Shown: positions 1 through 11,192 of the stretch, piece by piece
Layout of the letters: each line of letters begins with the position of its first letter
How positions within the stretch are numbered: position 1 is the stretch's first letter
Source: Clonostachys chloroleuca
Lineage: Eukaryota; Ascomycota; Sordariomycetes; Hypocreales; Bionectriaceae
Direction: 5' to 3'
Assembly (NCBI GenBank): GCA_037952775.1
Contig: JBANAY010000003.1
Location: forward strand, 30,194,001-30,258,000
DNA length: 64,000 nucleotides
Translations under genes and position numbers: made by a program
Notes under the pieces: model-generated
The model's database searches: none
What the model saw: the letters and a program-made list of their open reading frames with translations, nothing else
Told to the model about the DNA's origin: nothing

Positions 1-1
1 A

Positions 2-1054
2 GGCTTCATGGTCGGCGAGAACAAGTCCCCCGGAAGCGCCGTCGACGTGCGTCAGGAGGTGGATCACGCCGGACGTACAGGGTTGGCCATTCACATTGAT
101 GGTCTGTCGTCTTCCTCACCTCCCCTCGAGGTCTTATCGCAGGTATTCACGCCAACTGAGGTACAGACCATGAAGAAAACGTACGATCTCATGGCATCCC
201 CGCTGGTGTACCCCGGACAAACAGTCACTGCGGTACTCAGGGCCGATGGCTCCAACAGTCAACCCGTCGCGGTGAATCTGCGGCTGAAGCACTACACCGT
301 TACCGACACTCTGCTGACGCGAGATGGGCCATCCACCACTCTGGTCCCCAACGGCGAGTGTACGCTACGGTGGCAGATCCCAGACGAGTTTGACAGCCTG
401 CCTATACAGCAGCTTGGGCTCGCATTGACTTGTGCCGCTGAGGGAGATCTCAAAGGTGTCTTACGGCTTGAGTCGCTCTCGTACGGTGGGACGCCGAATA
501 CCGTCCTCAAGCGACCTTCCGCCCTCGCGGAGCTTCCTCGCGAGCTCACCAGGCCGGGTGTACTCTTCAGCTTTTGGTCACGGGCATGGATCCACAACCT
601 TGATACGTTCGCCCTCAGATTCCCAGAGTTCTCCTTCTGGATCGCCCAGGATTATGGCGAAGGCATCCTCACGACGGGAGCAAGAGACTGGACAGACTAC
701 ACCCTGACCGTGCCGGGACTCATGGTCAGCTATGGTAGCGCGGGCGTGGCAGTCCGAGTGAGAGGCCTGAACAGATACTACGCTTTCGTCTTCAAGAAGG
801 GCGCAAAGGAGGTGGCTGTCGTGAAGGCAAGGGACGAGTCTCGGACAGAGCTTGCCCGCGTAGAGTACCCGTGGGATTTGGACACGACGTACTCGGTCCA
901 GGTTCGCGCTCAAGGGGCAACTATTACCGCCTTTATCAATGGCACGCAGGTTGTCGCCGCAAATGACGACGAGTATGAGGGCGGTGGCATTGGGGCAATC
1001 GCCACAACCGGGAGTGTAGGGATCCACGAGTTCCGCGTCGGGCCTTGTTCTTAG
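2..1054 (+). CDS. ADP-ribosylglycohydrolase-type protein, C-terminal part (5' end outside window)
   Basis: The reading frame is open from base 2 and stops at 1054, so this is the last roughly 350 residues of a longer protein; the first ATG (base 8) is probably internal. What is seen is a beta-rich tail with no catalytic Asp motifs. Segments such as SRAWIHNLD, ARDWTDYTLTVPG, VRGLNRYYAF and VVKARDESRTEL match what I know of the C-terminal concanavalin/LamG-like domain of bacterial and fungal ADP-ribosylglycohydrolase-family proteins of about 700-800 residues. The catalytic ADP-ribosylglycohydrolase domain would then lie upstream of the window. It converges on the sugar transporter at 1602-3248, and a second family member lies at 4906-6183, which supports the call. 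Alternative: a LamG-type sugar-binding module on another glycosidase. Confidence 0.6.
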   Translation, partial: GFMVGENKSPGSAVDVRQEVDHAGRTGLAIHIDGLSSSSPPLEVLSQVFTPTEVQTMKKTYDLMASPLVYPGQTVTAVLRADGSNSQPVAVNLRLKHYTVTDTLLTRDGPSTTLVPNGECTLRWQIPDEFDSLPIQQLGLALTCAAEGDLKGVLRLESLSYGGTPNTVLKRPSALAELPRELTRPGVLFSFWSRAWIHNLDTFALRFPEFSFWIAQDYGEGILTTGARDWTDYTLTVPGLMVSYGSAGVAVRVRGLNRYYAFVFKKGAKEVAVVKARDESRTELARVEYPWDLDTTYSVQVRAQGATITAFINGTQVVAANDDEYEGGGIGAIATTGSVGIHEFRVGPCS

Positions 1055-1601
1055 TCAAGTTCTTTCTCTGTTCTATTCAGAGCAGCACACGTCCATGTCT
1101 ACCCTATCGCGCCTAAAAATATGAGACGTTATAGATTTCTAAAATCGCTGCTGCTATAGGCAATAATATATGGCCGTTTATTCTGAAGACCTTTGAGGCT
1201 GGTTCTACGACAGCTAAGTTAAAGGAGCACGGCGCCCATAGACAGGCCCAAGGCGTGATAGTTGTGATGAACTACTACAAGTCAATTGCTGAAGTACACC
1301 CTTCTTCGGCCATGATTCGAGAAGTATTTCAGGCAGTAATAAACTCCCCGTATGGATATGTATAATATACTTAAGAGAGTAACATGTCCAGCTTAGGGGT
1401 CTGTATAGTGTGACACACTCCAGAACGTCTTATGTCGCCTAAGAACAAGCAAATAAGCGCACATCAAGAGTTGAAATAAAAAGGACTAGGTCTCTAATCT
1501 AGCCCTGAAAAAGTCCTGCTCTGGCCTCCCTGGCACGGTTAAACCACCGCCCCCACCTCCCCCTCTTTGCTGAGGGTCACTTTAAGGCACTCTACCGTGA
1601 A
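1055..1601. other. Intergenic, convergent 3' ends
   Basis: This is the space between two convergent genes. It is AT-rich in 1120-1500, and I see no coding or repeat signal in it. Confidence 0.6.
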
Positions 1602-3248
1602 CTACTCCTCCTTGCTAATAATCTCCTGCACTTCATTCGGCTGAGTCGCGTACGGATCTACGACAGCCGTCTTAAACTTCCTCGCAGGGACTCGTTGCTC
1701 GAAAAGCATATCGAGCTCCGCGTAGGTTCTTCCCTTGGGCTCAGGGAGGCGGAAGAAAGCCCACAGGAGGCACAGGCAGCAGTGCACGAACCAGAAGAAG
1801 CCAGCTTTGGCGCCCCAGTTCCACCCAGCCGAGTTGAGCATGTATAGGCCGATGACATTCGTGTAGGAGGCGCCGAGGACATAGCCGGTGTTGATACCCA
1901 GGGCGATTGTTTTCTGTCGCATCCTTGTCGAGGGGATCTCGGCGGCAATTGTGTAGGTTCCGGGGCCGACGGTGAGGTTGTAGATGAACATGAAAACGAG
2001 CATAAGGGTGCCTATACTCCACGAGGTGGCGTCCGAGGCATCGGGGATCCCGAGGCAGCCGATGGTGAGAAGAAGAACCGCCTGGGCGCTGAGAGAGGCA
2101 AGGATAATAGTTCGACGGCCCATGCGAGCCAACAGAACCCACGAGAGAAGAGAAGCGGCAAAACCTATTGCGAACTGGCCTAGGCTGAGGGAGAAGGCAT
2201 TGGAGGGATCCAAGCCGGTCTTGGTATAGAAGTAGATGGAATACGACATGAGCTTCTGGCCACACAGAGCGTGGGTCGCCCAGATGCCGCAGACGATTTC
2301 CGTACGACGTAGGTTAACGCCCTTAAAGGCATCTAGCCACCTGGTTCCCTCCCTGTTCTCGATCTCCATTTTGTTTGTGTGGATCATCATAGCAACCGTC
2401 GCCTTAGCGTTAAACCACTCGCCGCTGGTGCCGAGATTGTTCAGTGCCCGTTCGGCCTCCTGGATGCGGCCCTTGCGGACGAGCCACCAGGGGGACTCAG
2501 GAGCGAAGCAGACGGCGACTAAGATGGGGATGGGCCAGATCCACTGAATGGCGAAGGGGATCCTGAACGACCATTCGTTGTCGAGGGTTTCCATCCCCTT
2601 AAGGACACCAGCGCCGATAATCTGCCCGATGATCCAGCACAGGTTGGTGTAGTTAGTCAGGTAGCCGCGAAGGTTGGTCGGGCAGACCTCGGCCGCGTAG
2701 GCGACGGTGACAGACTGAAACATGCCCCACGGGAGACCGCAGAGGATGAGGCCAATTTGGAGCGCGATGAGGCTCGGGGCAAAGAAGGTAATGAAGATGA
2801 ACCCGGTGATCATGGAGAGGGCCAAGGCAATGATGCGTTTGTATCCAAACTTCCCCGCCAGCCAGCCTCCCAGCGCGACTCCTGCCATGGAACCGACGCT
2901 GACGCCCGCGGTGAGGCCGATCTGCCAGGGTGCAGTGAGCGTATAGCCTCCCTTTCCGTCCGGTTCGCCGTATTTGCGGTTGAAGGATGGCATAGCGAAG
3001 AAGCTACCTATAAGCAGCGTATCGTAGCCCTCCATGATAATGCAGGAGGACAGGGCTACCGACCACGCCACGGCCTTGCGGTAGGTCCTGAGACCTTCCA
3101 TCAGCGAAATCTTATGCTCAGCGTCGGAGGCGGTTCTGGCGTCCTTGACGAGATTCTTGACCACTTCATCGTCGTTGAACTCGCGGACGTGTTCCACAGC
3201 ATCGTCAACGGACGCTTCGGCGTGCTTGACTTCCATCGATGGTGCCAT
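1602..3248 (-). CDS. MFS sugar transporter, alpha-glucoside/maltose permease type
   Basis: A single-exon gene of 548 residues, the normal length for fungal sugar porters of the MFS. About twelve hydrophobic segments are visible. Sugar-porter hallmarks include PESPWWLVRKGR at the end of the first half, the R-x-G-R-R type loop in ARMGRRT, and the C-terminal signature PEPKGRTYAELDMLFE with the FEQRVPARKF tail typical of the MAL (alpha-glucoside:proton symporter) subfamily. It should sit in the plasma membrane and import a di- or oligosaccharide or glycoside with protons; the substrate cannot be read from sequence. It shares an upstream region of about 1.66 kb with the divergent ADP-ribosylglycohydrolase at 4906, and its 3' end faces another such gene, so co-regulation is plausible but inferred. 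Confidence 0.9.
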   Translation of the reverse strand: MAPSMEVKHAEASVDDAVEHVREFNDDEVVKNLVKDARTASDAEHKISLMEGLRTYRKAVAWSVALSSCIIMEGYDTLLIGSFFAMPSFNRKYGEPDGKGGYTLTAPWQIGLTAGVSVGSMAGVALGGWLAGKFGYKRIIALALSMITGFIFITFFAPSLIALQIGLILCGLPWGMFQSVTVAYAAEVCPTNLRGYLTNYTNLCWIIGQIIGAGVLKGMETLDNEWSFRIPFAIQWIWPIPILVAVCFAPESPWWLVRKGRIQEAERALNNLGTSGEWFNAKATVAMMIHTNKMEIENREGTRWLDAFKGVNLRRTEIVCGIWATHALCGQKLMSYSIYFYTKTGLDPSNAFSLSLGQFAIGFAASLLSWVLLARMGRRTIILASLSAQAVLLLTIGCLGIPDASDATSWSIGTLMLVFMFIYNLTVGPGTYTIAAEIPSTRMRQKTIALGINTGYVLGASYTNVIGLYMLNSAGWNWGAKAGFFWFVHCCLCLLWAFFRLPEPKGRTYAELDMLFEQRVPARKFKTAVVDPYATQPNEVQEIISKEE

Positions 3249-4905
3249 GACGTGTAAAGAGCTTGATGTGTGGGTAACGAAGAGATAGGGGGAGAAACAA
3301 CAATCTTGGATGGGTTATGCAGCGTGGTGAGACTGAACTGGAGCAGCAAGAACTAAGAGGAGAGGATAGACAGAAGCTGTTCCCAGGTTGATCTCCAAAG
3401 GGATAGATGAGAGCAAGTCGATGAGGATCGGCTGCATTATGTACAACAACAGCAAATCTGGGGTTTCCCACTAGTTTGGGTTCCCCACGGGGTCTTTGTA
3501 GCAAAGGATCGACCCTCCGGCTGGTGCTATGCTCGGTAGATTCTGGCACGAAGTTTGATCGGTAGCGAAGTCTAGAAGCAGTCTCTATTTTTCCTGCTCC
3601 CCACAATGGCGGCGGATCTTGGCCACTAGGCTTAGAGAAGTAACGCTGGACTATATGTCTACATCGGGGTTAGTTCGACTGGGGTTGAACCCGTGATGAT
3701 GCGGGGAGCGGGGGATACCGGTGGAGGGGAACAGCGGAGAAAGGCCGGGGCACCTTTTCTGGACTCCTAGAGAGGCTTAGCCACAATTGCTCTTCAAGCT
3801 ATGAGTCTTTCCTAGTTACTAGACTAGTAGATAGTTATAGAGAAATAAAAGAAAAGTTGTTACCTCGGTTATACTGCTGACTCACTTCATGCGAACATAT
3901 TATCCATTCCCCCCCTTTACTTTGTAGAAGTTCCGCATTAGCCAAAAGTAGTATTAAGATATTGGCTATAGCGTACTTTGGAGGGGCTGCGGGCTATAAG
4001 TCGGGAGAGAGGCGCAAGAGAAAGAGAAAGGTAGTCACCTGATGCAGTAAGCTATTAAAGAAACCGAAAAGCAGGGCACTTTGCATAGCGCGTCTTATGA
4101 TTCCAACACACCATTACTCAACTTGGCAACTTTATATTTACATGTCCGACAGGGCATAAGCAGTCGCCCATAAGGATTCCATAAATCGCAGAGAAATCAT
4201 CCAAATCAATCCCAGGAGAGAGCACTTCAAGTGCTATCATTAGCCAGAAACCCTCAAGTGACATGTAGGAGCCAGCTTTCTGTATTCTCCTGCTTGATTA
4301 CCTGCCATGTCCCTCTCCGAACCCCGGTCCAAGTGTTCGTCCGTCACTCGGAGGCGTAGGCAGCCCCACCACTTCTCGAAATGGCAACCCCAGCCTACAT
4401 TACCACTTTAGGTCGGTCCAAGAAGAGACAGGTTCCACCCTCGACTTGCCGAGTCGTGCGAGGTCAGATGCAGCTCGCCGAGAAGAGGGTTGAGGTGGAA
4501 CGGGATGGAGAGAGGGGCCTGACTTCTGAGAAAGGCGAATTTCGCTCTGTCGACGCTTGTTGGACCCTTTAGATCCAGACCTGCAAGGCTATACTCTCAC
4601 CTATTCCGACCATGGAAGCGCAGGAACTGTGATGGAGAGTTTGTACAATAGGGCACGTGCATTATGTTGCACCGAGCCCTGAGTGTTCTCCGCAGGTAAG
4701 AGTTCCCTAAGTCCAAAGCGCAGATCTGCTCTTAAGCTGCATTCTCTGTCTTGTAGGGCTTTGCTCCAACTTCCTCTAGATATATAACTCTCTTTCTGGA
4801 ATCGATTATACTCTCCGGCATCCCGTTGTTCCCATCAGCTAAGACAGAGTCATCCAAGGACATCTTAGCTACGGCCATCTATTACTATTATCGCCATCCA
4901 CTAAC
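3249..4905. promoter_or_regulatory. Divergent promoter region of transporter and ADP-ribosylglycohydrolase
   Basis: About 1.66 kb lies between two divergent start codons. It has AT-rich stretches near 3790-3960 and a TATATAA at 4781-4787, 119 bp upstream of the ATG at 4906, preceded and followed by CT-rich sequence. Short ORFs here (for example 4381-4572) have no recognisable content. No other element is supported. Confidence 0.5.
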
Positions 4906-6183
4906 ATGGCCTACCAAGAAGACCCCCTGTCGTTTGGCAACCGCGTGCGGGCCATGATGTACGGCATAGCCTTCGGCGACGCGCTTGGCGCAACGGTCGA
5001 GAAGTTGACGGCGGCACAGATCCGCGAGCGCTACGGCCGGGTCGAGTCGCTGGACACCCCGTGGTGGCGCATGAACCTGAGCGACAAAGAGCGCAAGGGG
5101 AGGATACGGGGCGGCGGCATCTACACGGACGACACGCTCATGACGCTGTGCCTGCTTCAGGTGTACCGCGAGCAGAGGCGCCACCTGGACCCGTGGGACA
5201 TGGCAGACTGCATGGTGCGCCAAATTGCGTGGACGCCGCGCTGGATCTCAGAGCTGCAGTGCGAGACCATGCTACTTGAGCGTCTCTTCTTCGCGGAGAA
5301 GTGGCTGTTCCAGAAGCACCAGCTGAGTTCCTGCGATCCGCGAACAGGCGGCATCGGGAACATGGTCAACTGCGGAGCGGCCATGTACATCGCCCCGATC
5401 GGTGCCGTGAATGCCGGAGACCCCCAGGCGGCGTACAACGAGGCCATTGCCTTTGCCAGTGCGCATCAGGAGAGCTACGGCCTGGAGGCGGCGGGCGTTC
5501 TGGCGGCGGCGGTGGCGGCGGCTTTCGTCCCCGGCACGACTATCGAAGCCGTGGTTGCCGAGGCGCTCCGGTTGGCCAAGGACGGCACCAAGCTCGCCAT
5601 CGCCGCTGTCGTGGAGGCAGTCCCTGGCCTCAGGGGCAAGTCCCATGCCAAAGTGACCGCGGCTTTCCACGACGCCATCGCCCCCTTCTCCTACACTGGC
5701 GATGATATCCATCATATCTCGGCCAAGGTTGGCCGGCTCACTGCCGCATACACACCTTCCCGGCTGCACTCGATCGAAGAGCTGCCCATCGCGCTCGGCT
5801 TTGCCCTCCTTAATAACGGCGACTTCGCCAAGAGCGTGCCAGACGGGATCAACTCGGGCCGTGATACCGACTCGATCGGCGTCATGGTCGGCGCTATCCT
5901 TGGTGCGCTGAATGGATTGGGCGTGATCGACCCTCAGGTCTGCGGGAAGATCAACGAGGTGAACAAGGTAGACTTGCTCGCTGAGGCGGATAGTTTTGCG
6001 AAGGTGGCGTTGGGTATTCAGGACGCGGACAGGCGGAGCTTTGAGGCCGTTCTCAGGAGCAGAGATGGTTTCACCAACGGCGTGACGAACAGACATGCAA
6101 ATGGGGACACGGACGGGCTCACGGACGGGCACAGGCACGATGCGAATGGGGTGAACGTCGTCAAACCCGTAAATGAGAACTAA
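4906..6183 (+). CDS. ADP-ribosylglycohydrolase family protein
   Basis: A single-exon, 425-residue protein. It begins with the family opening (VRAMMYGIAFGDALGA, residues ~15-30) and has both metal-binding motifs: YTDDTLM with Asp75/Asp76, and SGRDTDSIG with Asp320/Asp322. Family enzymes hydrolyse N- or O-glycosidic bonds of ADP-ribose adducts or related ribosides using two Mg2+ ions. The catalytic domain occupies residues ~10-365; the last 50 residues are a low-complexity tail rich in Asn, Gly, Asp and Thr. No signal peptide is seen, so it is probably cytosolic. It is divergent from the sugar transporter, and another family member lies at the window's left edge, so this may be a small uptake and hydrolysis cluster. 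The real substrate (ADP-ribosyl-protein, ADP-ribose derivative or another glycoside) is unknown. Confidence 0.88.
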   Translation: MAYQEDPLSFGNRVRAMMYGIAFGDALGATVEKLTAAQIRERYGRVESLDTPWWRMNLSDKERKGRIRGGGIYTDDTLMTLCLLQVYREQRRHLDPWDMADCMVRQIAWTPRWISELQCETMLLERLFFAEKWLFQKHQLSSCDPRTGGIGNMVNCGAAMYIAPIGAVNAGDPQAAYNEAIAFASAHQESYGLEAAGVLAAAVAAAFVPGTTIEAVVAEALRLAKDGTKLAIAAVVEAVPGLRGKSHAKVTAAFHDAIAPFSYTGDDIHHISAKVGRLTAAYTPSRLHSIEELPIALGFALLNNGDFAKSVPDGINSGRDTDSIGVMVGAILGALNGLGVIDPQVCGKINEVNKVDLLAEADSFAKVALGIQDADRRSFEAVLRSRDGFTNGVTNRHANGDTDGLTDGHRHDANGVNVVKPVNEN

Positions 6184-7568
6184 TGAGACTGCAGTCATGC
6201 CCACCTCTCAGTCCGTTCCTGTTGTTTACTATTTCTTCCTTCTCCGTGTATACATCTCGTAGACTCAATAGCGAAATAGAGGTTATCACATCAGAGGTCA
6301 AAAAAATCTTTATGGCAATTTTCTAATCTAAAATTCTTGCGCAAGCGATGTGACTCTGATCTGCACTCTTGGGAAACATTGTACTACTATTCATCAAATG
6401 TAGGACGAAGCCTTGAGAGTTTCTCCGCAGACTTCTAAGAAGTCACCACTAACTGACCCGTTGTACTGCTCCCGCGGCGCTCATCTGACTCATAGACCGA
6501 GTGCGATAAGTCGTTGCAATGAGAAGTTTGATGAGGATTAGTTCATTAGCTTTGTTCATGAGACCTACACCATCATTAAGTGCCTTGGCATCCAAATGAA
6601 GCTTTTGTTGCCGCGGCGCTTAGGCTGCCTATTCGAGACGTGCCGTAGCGCTCCATCACGGATCCATTTGTTGCATCCCTGAGACCTGCATGGTGAACAC
6701 GAGGCTTGAAACCATTGGTCAATAACAATAGATGATCTTCTCGGTGGCGTCTTGGCTCTTCATTGCACTCGGTAGGCATCTCCGCCTCCGGCTTCCGGTC
6801 ACCGTCGCTTTGTGGCTGTGTGCGAAGCTTAACTTCCCCGGAAACATTGCCCAAAACGATCAATGTTCTGTATCCAAGTTGCGACCAGGTTGGTCGACAA
6901 ATCCGGATGAAGAGATTGTAAGCGCTGCCGAGATACCTGTGGAGTTCTGGCCGGTGCCTAGTCCTGATACTGGGCACGAGGCTGGGGCTCCCTTCCCCTG
7001 GAAACAACTAAGGAGGCGCTTTTGGCGAATCGTGACCAGACGATCGGTGTTGATGGCTCCTGGTAAATATCATACAGTTGCATGGCAGATGAATAGAGGA
7101 TGCTCGACGCCCCATTTGTGTGGCGAAGCAGTTGATCTCTTCTGTTCTTTGCCTCCGCGGTAGAGCAACGTGATTCCATGGGCTTGATATCGTCGGGCGT
7201 GAGAGAGAAGTGCCCAGATTCTTCCAGACCCTGCTCAGTAACAGGGAGCTCAGAAACTGCGCCTCCTTTCTCCAATATCATCTATGATGATTATCGGGTC
7301 ATCACTGTTGTGCTCAAGCAGCTAGCTCACCAAAAAATGAACCAGTATGCTTTTCAAGCCTTGACGTATAAGGTCTAACTCGTGCCACTGTCAAGTCCAC
7401 GGATCTAGGAGCTGAGGAATAGACTCAACAGACAAACCAACCTGAACTACAAACTTCTCTCTTATTAGAAACACACAATTGTGTGCAAGAGCACTCACAA
7501 GCCGCTACCTTGACTGCGTGTGGAGGTCCCCTTTGCTGAACTACCACATCAACACTCATGGTGTCAAC
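6184..7568. other. Intergenic, no supported gene
   Basis: Overlapping open frames occur on both strands (6576-7007 -, 6732-7163 +, 6958-7281 -). None has a recognisable domain or a convincing start and splice structure. A single copy of TTCCCCGGAA lies at 6834-6843, the same 10-mer found three times near 19.25 kb. The last part contains the 5' leader of the calcium ATPase gene. Confidence 0.45.
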
Positions 7569-10500
7569 ATGGCGTTCAACAGTAACAGGCAGATGCTCTC
7601 GCCGCCCAGCCAGTGGATCGACACACGCTCAAGATCTTCCAGCAAAGCCGAAACTCTGGCCTCGACAGCTCTCGCCGCGTCTTCGGTGGCGCCGAGCACA
7701 CAGGGTAGCATCCTCGAGGAGCCAAAAGCCGCGCTCCAGGCATACCCAGGTACGGAAGCAGACTTCTTCGTCCAGGACAATCCGTTTGCCTTCACACCGG
7801 GCCATCTCAACAAGCTGCTGAATCCGAAATCTCTGTCGGTGTTCCGGGCGCTCGGCGGCTTGAGAGGGATCATCCGCGGTCTGCAGACAGATGCCACGTC
7901 GGGTCTGAGCGTCGATGAAACTTCCCCCGAACACGGATCTCTTACGATGAGGCTGTGTACGGATTGGCCAGAGACTTGAAGGTCGAGCTCCCTCCGTCAT
8001 CTGAAGCTTTCGGCGAGCGCATCCGCGTATTCAAGCGTAATATACTGCCGCCCAAGAAGCCGACCTCGCTATTGAGGCTCATGTGGAACGCGTACAACGA
8101 CAAGGTACTCATCCTACTCACCGTCGCAGCGGCGGTGTCCCTCGCGCTGGGACTTTACGAGACTCTAGGTGTCAAGCAGCCCCCGAGTGAGCCCATGCCG
8201 GTCAACTGGATCGAGGGCGTGGCTATCTGCGCTGCTATCGCCATCGTCACCCTCGTTGGCTCGCTCAACGACTACCAGAAGGAATGCGCCTTTGTCAAGC
8301 TGAACGCGAAAAAGGACGAACGCCAGGTTGCGGTCATTCGCTCAGGGAGGAAGCAAGTCATTGATGTACAGGATCTGCTGGTCGGTGATGTTGTAAGTCT
8401 GGAGCCGGGAGACATCATCCCAGTAGACGGCATCTTCATCCAAGGCAGCGATGTCAGGTGCGATGAGTCCTCGGCCACTGGAGAGTCAGAGGCTCTGCCC
8501 AAGACAGCGGGCGACACTGTGATGGCTGCTATCACCGAGGGCTGCAACACTAACGGTTTGGATCCCTTTATTATCTCTGGTGCCAAGGTTCTCCAAGGTT
8601 CGTCCTACCATCCCGCCCCGTTGAGCATGAAACATGTCCCCGATCTCCACGCTAGAGGAGTTGAATTAATACCGTTGAACCGCAGGAACCGGAACTTTTG
8701 TCGCTACATCCGTGGGAGTCAACAGCAGCTTCGGAAAGATCATGGTATCGGTCCGCGTCGACATCGAGACAACACCGCTGCAGAAGAAGCTCGAGGGCCT
8801 CGCCATGGCTATTGCAAAGCTCGGTAGCGGCGCTGCTTGTCTACTCTTCGCGGTTCTTCTGATCCGCTTTCTCGCAAGCCTCTCGTCAGACGATCGGACC
8901 GCAGCAGAGAAAGCCTCGTCTTTCTTGAATATCTTAATTGTCGCCGTCACTATCATTGTTGTTGCTGTTCCAGAAGGTCTCCCTCTTGCCGTAACTTTGG
9001 CATTGGCCGTTGCTACTAAGAGGCTGGTCAAGGAGAAGAACTTGGTGCGAGTCCTACGGGCCTGTGAGACCATGGGAAACGCAACGGCCATCTGCTCGGA
9101 TAAGACGGGTACACTCACAGCAAACAAGATGACAGTAGTGGCCGGCACTTTTGGGTCGACATGCTTCTCGAAGCCTTCAAGCGCAGAGTCAACAGCCAGC
9201 CACACATCAGTCTCTCAATGGGCTTCTCAGCTCTCTGAGCCCGCCCGCAGACTCATCACATGCTCCGTTGCCTGCAATTCTACCGCCTTTGAGAGCAAGG
9301 AAGACGGCGACGCCTCGGCTTTTTTCGGTTCCAAGACGGAGACGGCGCTTCTTTCCCTGGCGCGTGATCACCTTGGAATGCCTCACGTCGAGGAAGTTCG
9401 CAATATCAGCCCCATCGTGACAAAGTGGGATTTCGACTCCAGGAGGAAATGCATGGCCACAGTCGTTGCTCTTAACAAGGACGAAGGCGGTGGCTATCGT
9501 CTGCTCGTCAAAGGTGCTTCGGAGATCCTCCTGAAGCACTGCAAGTACAAGGTCGACATGGAAAGCCTAGGCCAAAGTGAACTCTCCAGGGATGAGCGGA
9601 GGGCGCTTGAGGCGACGATCAATGGGTACGCCAGCCAGTCTCTGCGAACTATCGGGCTTGTATATGCAAACTACAAGCAGTGGCCCCCTGTCCATGCTTC
9701 ACGCGAAGCCTTGACCACTATTTTGCCATCGTCAGGGACGGAGACTGATCTTACTGTCCCGCTCGAGCCACTTTTGGCTGATCTGACGTTCCTTGGCGTC
9801 GCGGGGATTCGGGATCCGGTGCGCCCTGGTGTGCCAGAGGCTGTGGCCAAAGCTAGAAGCGCTGGCGTCCAGACTCGCATGGTTACTGGCGACAACGTCG
9901 TCACTGCCCGTGCCATAGCTACAGAGTGCGGCATCTACACCGAGGGTGGTATTGTGATGGAAGGTCCTGAGTTCAGGAAGCTCACAGATGAAGAGCTCCG
10001 CCAGATACTCCCCAAGCTTCAGGTGCTTGCCCGTTCCTCACCTGAGGATAAGCGCGTACTCGTTACTAAGCTTAAAGAGCTATTTGATGAGACTGTCGCC
10101 GTGACTGGCGACGGCACAAATGACGCCCCTGCTCTTAAGGCCGCGGACGTCGGTTTCTCCATGGGCCTGTCAGGCACTGAAGTCGCTAAGGAGGCTTCTG
10201 CGATTATCCTTATGGATGATAACTTCACCTCGATTATTACGGCTCTGAAATGGGGACGGGCAGTGAACGACGCGGTACAGAAGTTTCTCCAGTTCCAGAT
10301 TACAGTTAATATCACCGCTGTCCTTATCGCATTCATCACATCTGTTTCTAATAACAAGATGGAGTCGGTTCTTAAGGCTGTCCAGCTTCTCTGGATTAAC
10401 CTTATCATGGACACATTCGCGGCCCTGGCTTTAGCCACAGATCCACCCACTGATCGGATCCTAGACCGTCAACCGCAAGGAAAAAAGAGTCCTCTCATCA

Positions 10501-11192
10501 CAATAAATATGTGGAAGATGATTACAGCGCAAACGTTCTTCCAGCTAGTTGTATCACTTGTTCTTTACTTTGCTGGCCCTGAGATCCTTGGCTATGACCG
10601 CGCAGACGAGGACCAGATGCTCGAGCTTAACACTATCATCTTTAATACCTTCGTCTGGATGCAGATCTTCAATGAGTTCAACAACAGGCGCTTGGATAAT
10701 AGGCTCAACATCTTTGAGGGTATCCACCGAAATCATTTTTTTGTCGGCATCACGATTCTGATGGTTGGTCTGCAAGTGGCCATCATCTACATCGGTTCCC
10801 GCGCCTTCTCCATCAAGGAGGGTGGCATCGACGGCACGCAATGGGCCATCTCGGTTGTCACGGCTTTCCTATGCGTTCCTTATGCGGTTCTAGTCCGTCT
10901 TTTCCCGGATGAGTGGTTCAGCAAGATCGCGATCACGGTGGGTGCGCCGTTCGCTGTGATGTATAGAGCACTTGGACGGGGCTGGCGCGTCATGACAGGA
11001 TGCTGGAGGAAACCTGGGCGTCGAGATGATAGCGAGGCTGCGTCGTTGCCGTCCCATGCTGCTAGGGATGAGGAATCGTCCCCCACGTATACCGAAAGGA
11101 AGAGCCCCATGGAGGTTGGGGTATCCAAGGAGGCAACTGTCCACAAAGTACAGACTAATCTTCCGATCGTTGTGCACGTAGATAGCTCGTAG
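7569..11192 (+). CDS. P-type calcium-transporting ATPase (PMCA/Pmc1 type, IIB), with an apparent frameshift
   Basis: Exons are 7569-8597 (with a frame change near 7924-7928) and 8686-11192; the intron 8598-8685 is 88 bp. About 1170 residues would result, normal for fungal PMCA pumps, which use ATP to move Ca2+ into the vacuole or out of the cell. Visible in order: N-terminal GLQTDATSGLSVDE, the actuator motif SSATGESEAL, the ion-site helix PEGLPLAVTLALA, the phosphorylation motif SDKTGTLTANKM (Asp near 9099), the hinge GDGTNDAPALKAADVG and the C-terminal membrane helices. I chose the ATG at 7569 because the upstream in-frame start at 7479 is GTG. After GLSVDET the frame jumps in a run of five C (7924-7928); one more C would restore a continuous protein. 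A 50-bp intron 7957-8006 (GTACGG..GAAG) would also keep frame, but has a weak acceptor and deletes family-like sequence. A sequencing error or real pseudogenisation cannot be told apart here. Confidence 0.88.

Noticed and set aside
578..1027. Long minus-strand ORF inside the first gene
   Set aside because: Shadow of the plus-strand coding frame; no domain.
3660..3705. Possible tRNA T-arm (minus strand, GGGTTCAACCCC)
   Set aside because: The flanking arms do not pair and no acceptor stem can be formed.
5272..6204. 310-codon minus-strand ORF
   Set aside because: It mirrors the ADP-ribosylglycohydrolase gene, which has clear motifs on the plus strand; GC-rich codon use creates the open antisense frame.
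6576..7281. Overlapping ORFs on both strands
   Set aside because: No recognisable domain, splice structure or start context.
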